A stretch of DNA of 64,000 nt from Misgurnus anguillicaudatus. Its lineage: Eukaryota; Chordata; Actinopteri; Cypriniformes; Cobitidae. This document shows, piece by piece, positions 63,246 through 64,000 of the stretch. The stretch is taken from the NCBI RefSeq assembly GCF_027580225.2, contig NC_073358.2, positions 10,653,001-10,717,000 of the forward strand, given 5' to 3'. Position 1 is the first letter of the stretch. Every line of letters begins with the position of its first letter. Position numbers and translations under genes: made by a program. A model generated the notes under the pieces. It saw only the letters and a list, made by a program, of their open reading frames with translations. It had not been told where the DNA came from and ran no database searches.

Positions 63246-64000
63246 TATTTTAGTAGTCTGTAGTAATATTACAGAATTTGTATTAATATATATATACAAA
63301 GTACTATGTTCTTGTAGCTTACATGGCAGAGCAAGGTCATAGGGTTTGAACCAAGAACCATGTATATCAATAAATGTATAGACTTACTTTGCTACATTTT
63401 CTTATTTCAGTCGGTAAATTAACTTTAGTCTTGTTTTTGTTCATGCATATTACAAGATTAAATGATTTGCCTGTTATTGTAAACAATAGTTCCAGTGGAA
63501 TTATTACAGAGCTGTTTACTGGAAAACCCAGTTAAGTTGGTTACTGAAAATCGCTGAAAATACATTAATGTGCCCACGTGATGCAAGCATGATTTCACCT
63601 GTCTCAGGTGACTACACGACCAAGGCGGTGTTCCTTAAACCATATTGCAGAACTACACTACTTATAATTGTTGATTAACAAACTATTTTTATTAAAGCTG
63701 AAAAATTGTTGGCCAGTGTATTACCATATTTGCATTACCACCGGGCAACTATTTCAGTCATACAGTCCTATCTAATTGAATAGGGGCAGACAAATATCTC
63801 TAAAATCGCCGGATTAGTTACAATATTTTTTTATTTCCAATCAACCATTTACAACAAACAATACAATAAATAATATTTCTTGCGCGTAAAACAGCCTTTT
63901 CTAGCTTGCTACCTTAGCTCGCTCTAGTAGTCACCACTGCGCATGCGCAAAGAGCCGCTTTATCGATTCGATTTGATTTATCGGTCTAACTCTTTGGTTG
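63246..64000. other. Downstream flank, no recognised gene
   Basis: AT-rich flank without a supported exon. The last 150 bp become CpG-richer (gcgcatgcgc, atcgattcg), which may mark a neighbouring promoter. Confidence 0.4.
63938..63949. promoter_or_regulatory. NRF1-like palindrome TGCGCATGCGCA
   Basis: A 12-bp perfect palindrome equal to the NRF1 consensus, which is typical of CpG promoters. It lies 0.7 kb downstream of the hip1r polyadenylation site. It may belong to the promoter of a neighbouring gene starting outside the window (inference). Confidence 0.45.

Overview
This window is vertebrate nuclear DNA, most likely from a cyprinid-type teleost. It holds one split gene of 32 coding exons with GT-AG introns. 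The rest is dense fish-type DNA transposons (Tc1, hAT, TTAA-flanked MITEs), L2-type LINE 3' ends and simple repeats. There is no bacterial or viral gene organisation, and I saw no tRNA, rRNA or CRISPR array.

The gene is hip1r (huntingtin-interacting protein 1-related) on the + strand. I reconstructed it exon by exon, with reading phase conserved across all 31 introns. It starts at ATG 5054, 13 nt downstream of an in-frame TAG, and stops at TGA 62607-62609. The 3222-nt coding sequence gives 1073 residues, close to mammalian HIP1R (about 1070). The order is ANTH lipid-binding domain (exons 2-11), acidic linker with a clathrin-box-like LIDVS, coiled coil (exons 13-19), THATCH/I-LWEQ actin-binding domain (exons 23-31) and a proline-rich tail. 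The product is expected to link clathrin-coated membranes to actin. The paralog (hip1ra or hip1rb) cannot be decided from the window alone.

Layout: 1-4043 is upstream DNA packed with nested transposons, a perfect 54-bp inverted repeat and a LINE 3' tail. 4788-4886 is an uninterrupted (CT)n tract just upstream of exon 1 (5054-5146). Intron 1 is 27.8 kb. It carries a Tc1-like relic, several hAT and TTAA elements with readable target-site duplications, an L2 LINE broken by a four-level nest, a MADF-domain relic, a THAP-domain relic, a tandem repeat with a CRE-like site, and a TIR element whose interior is a 21-22 bp lattice of GATATC/ACTAGT palindromes. Exons 2-32 run from 32980 to 62609, and the longer introns hold further insertions. 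The 3'UTR has several AATAAA signals, the best at 63219-63224. The right edge holds an NRF1-like palindrome that could mark a neighbouring promoter.

The strongest observations are the tandem in-frame splice acceptors of exon 3, the GATATC/ACTAGT lattice, the dated transposon nests, and the intronic hairpin before exon 7. I found no convincing new multi-gene system.
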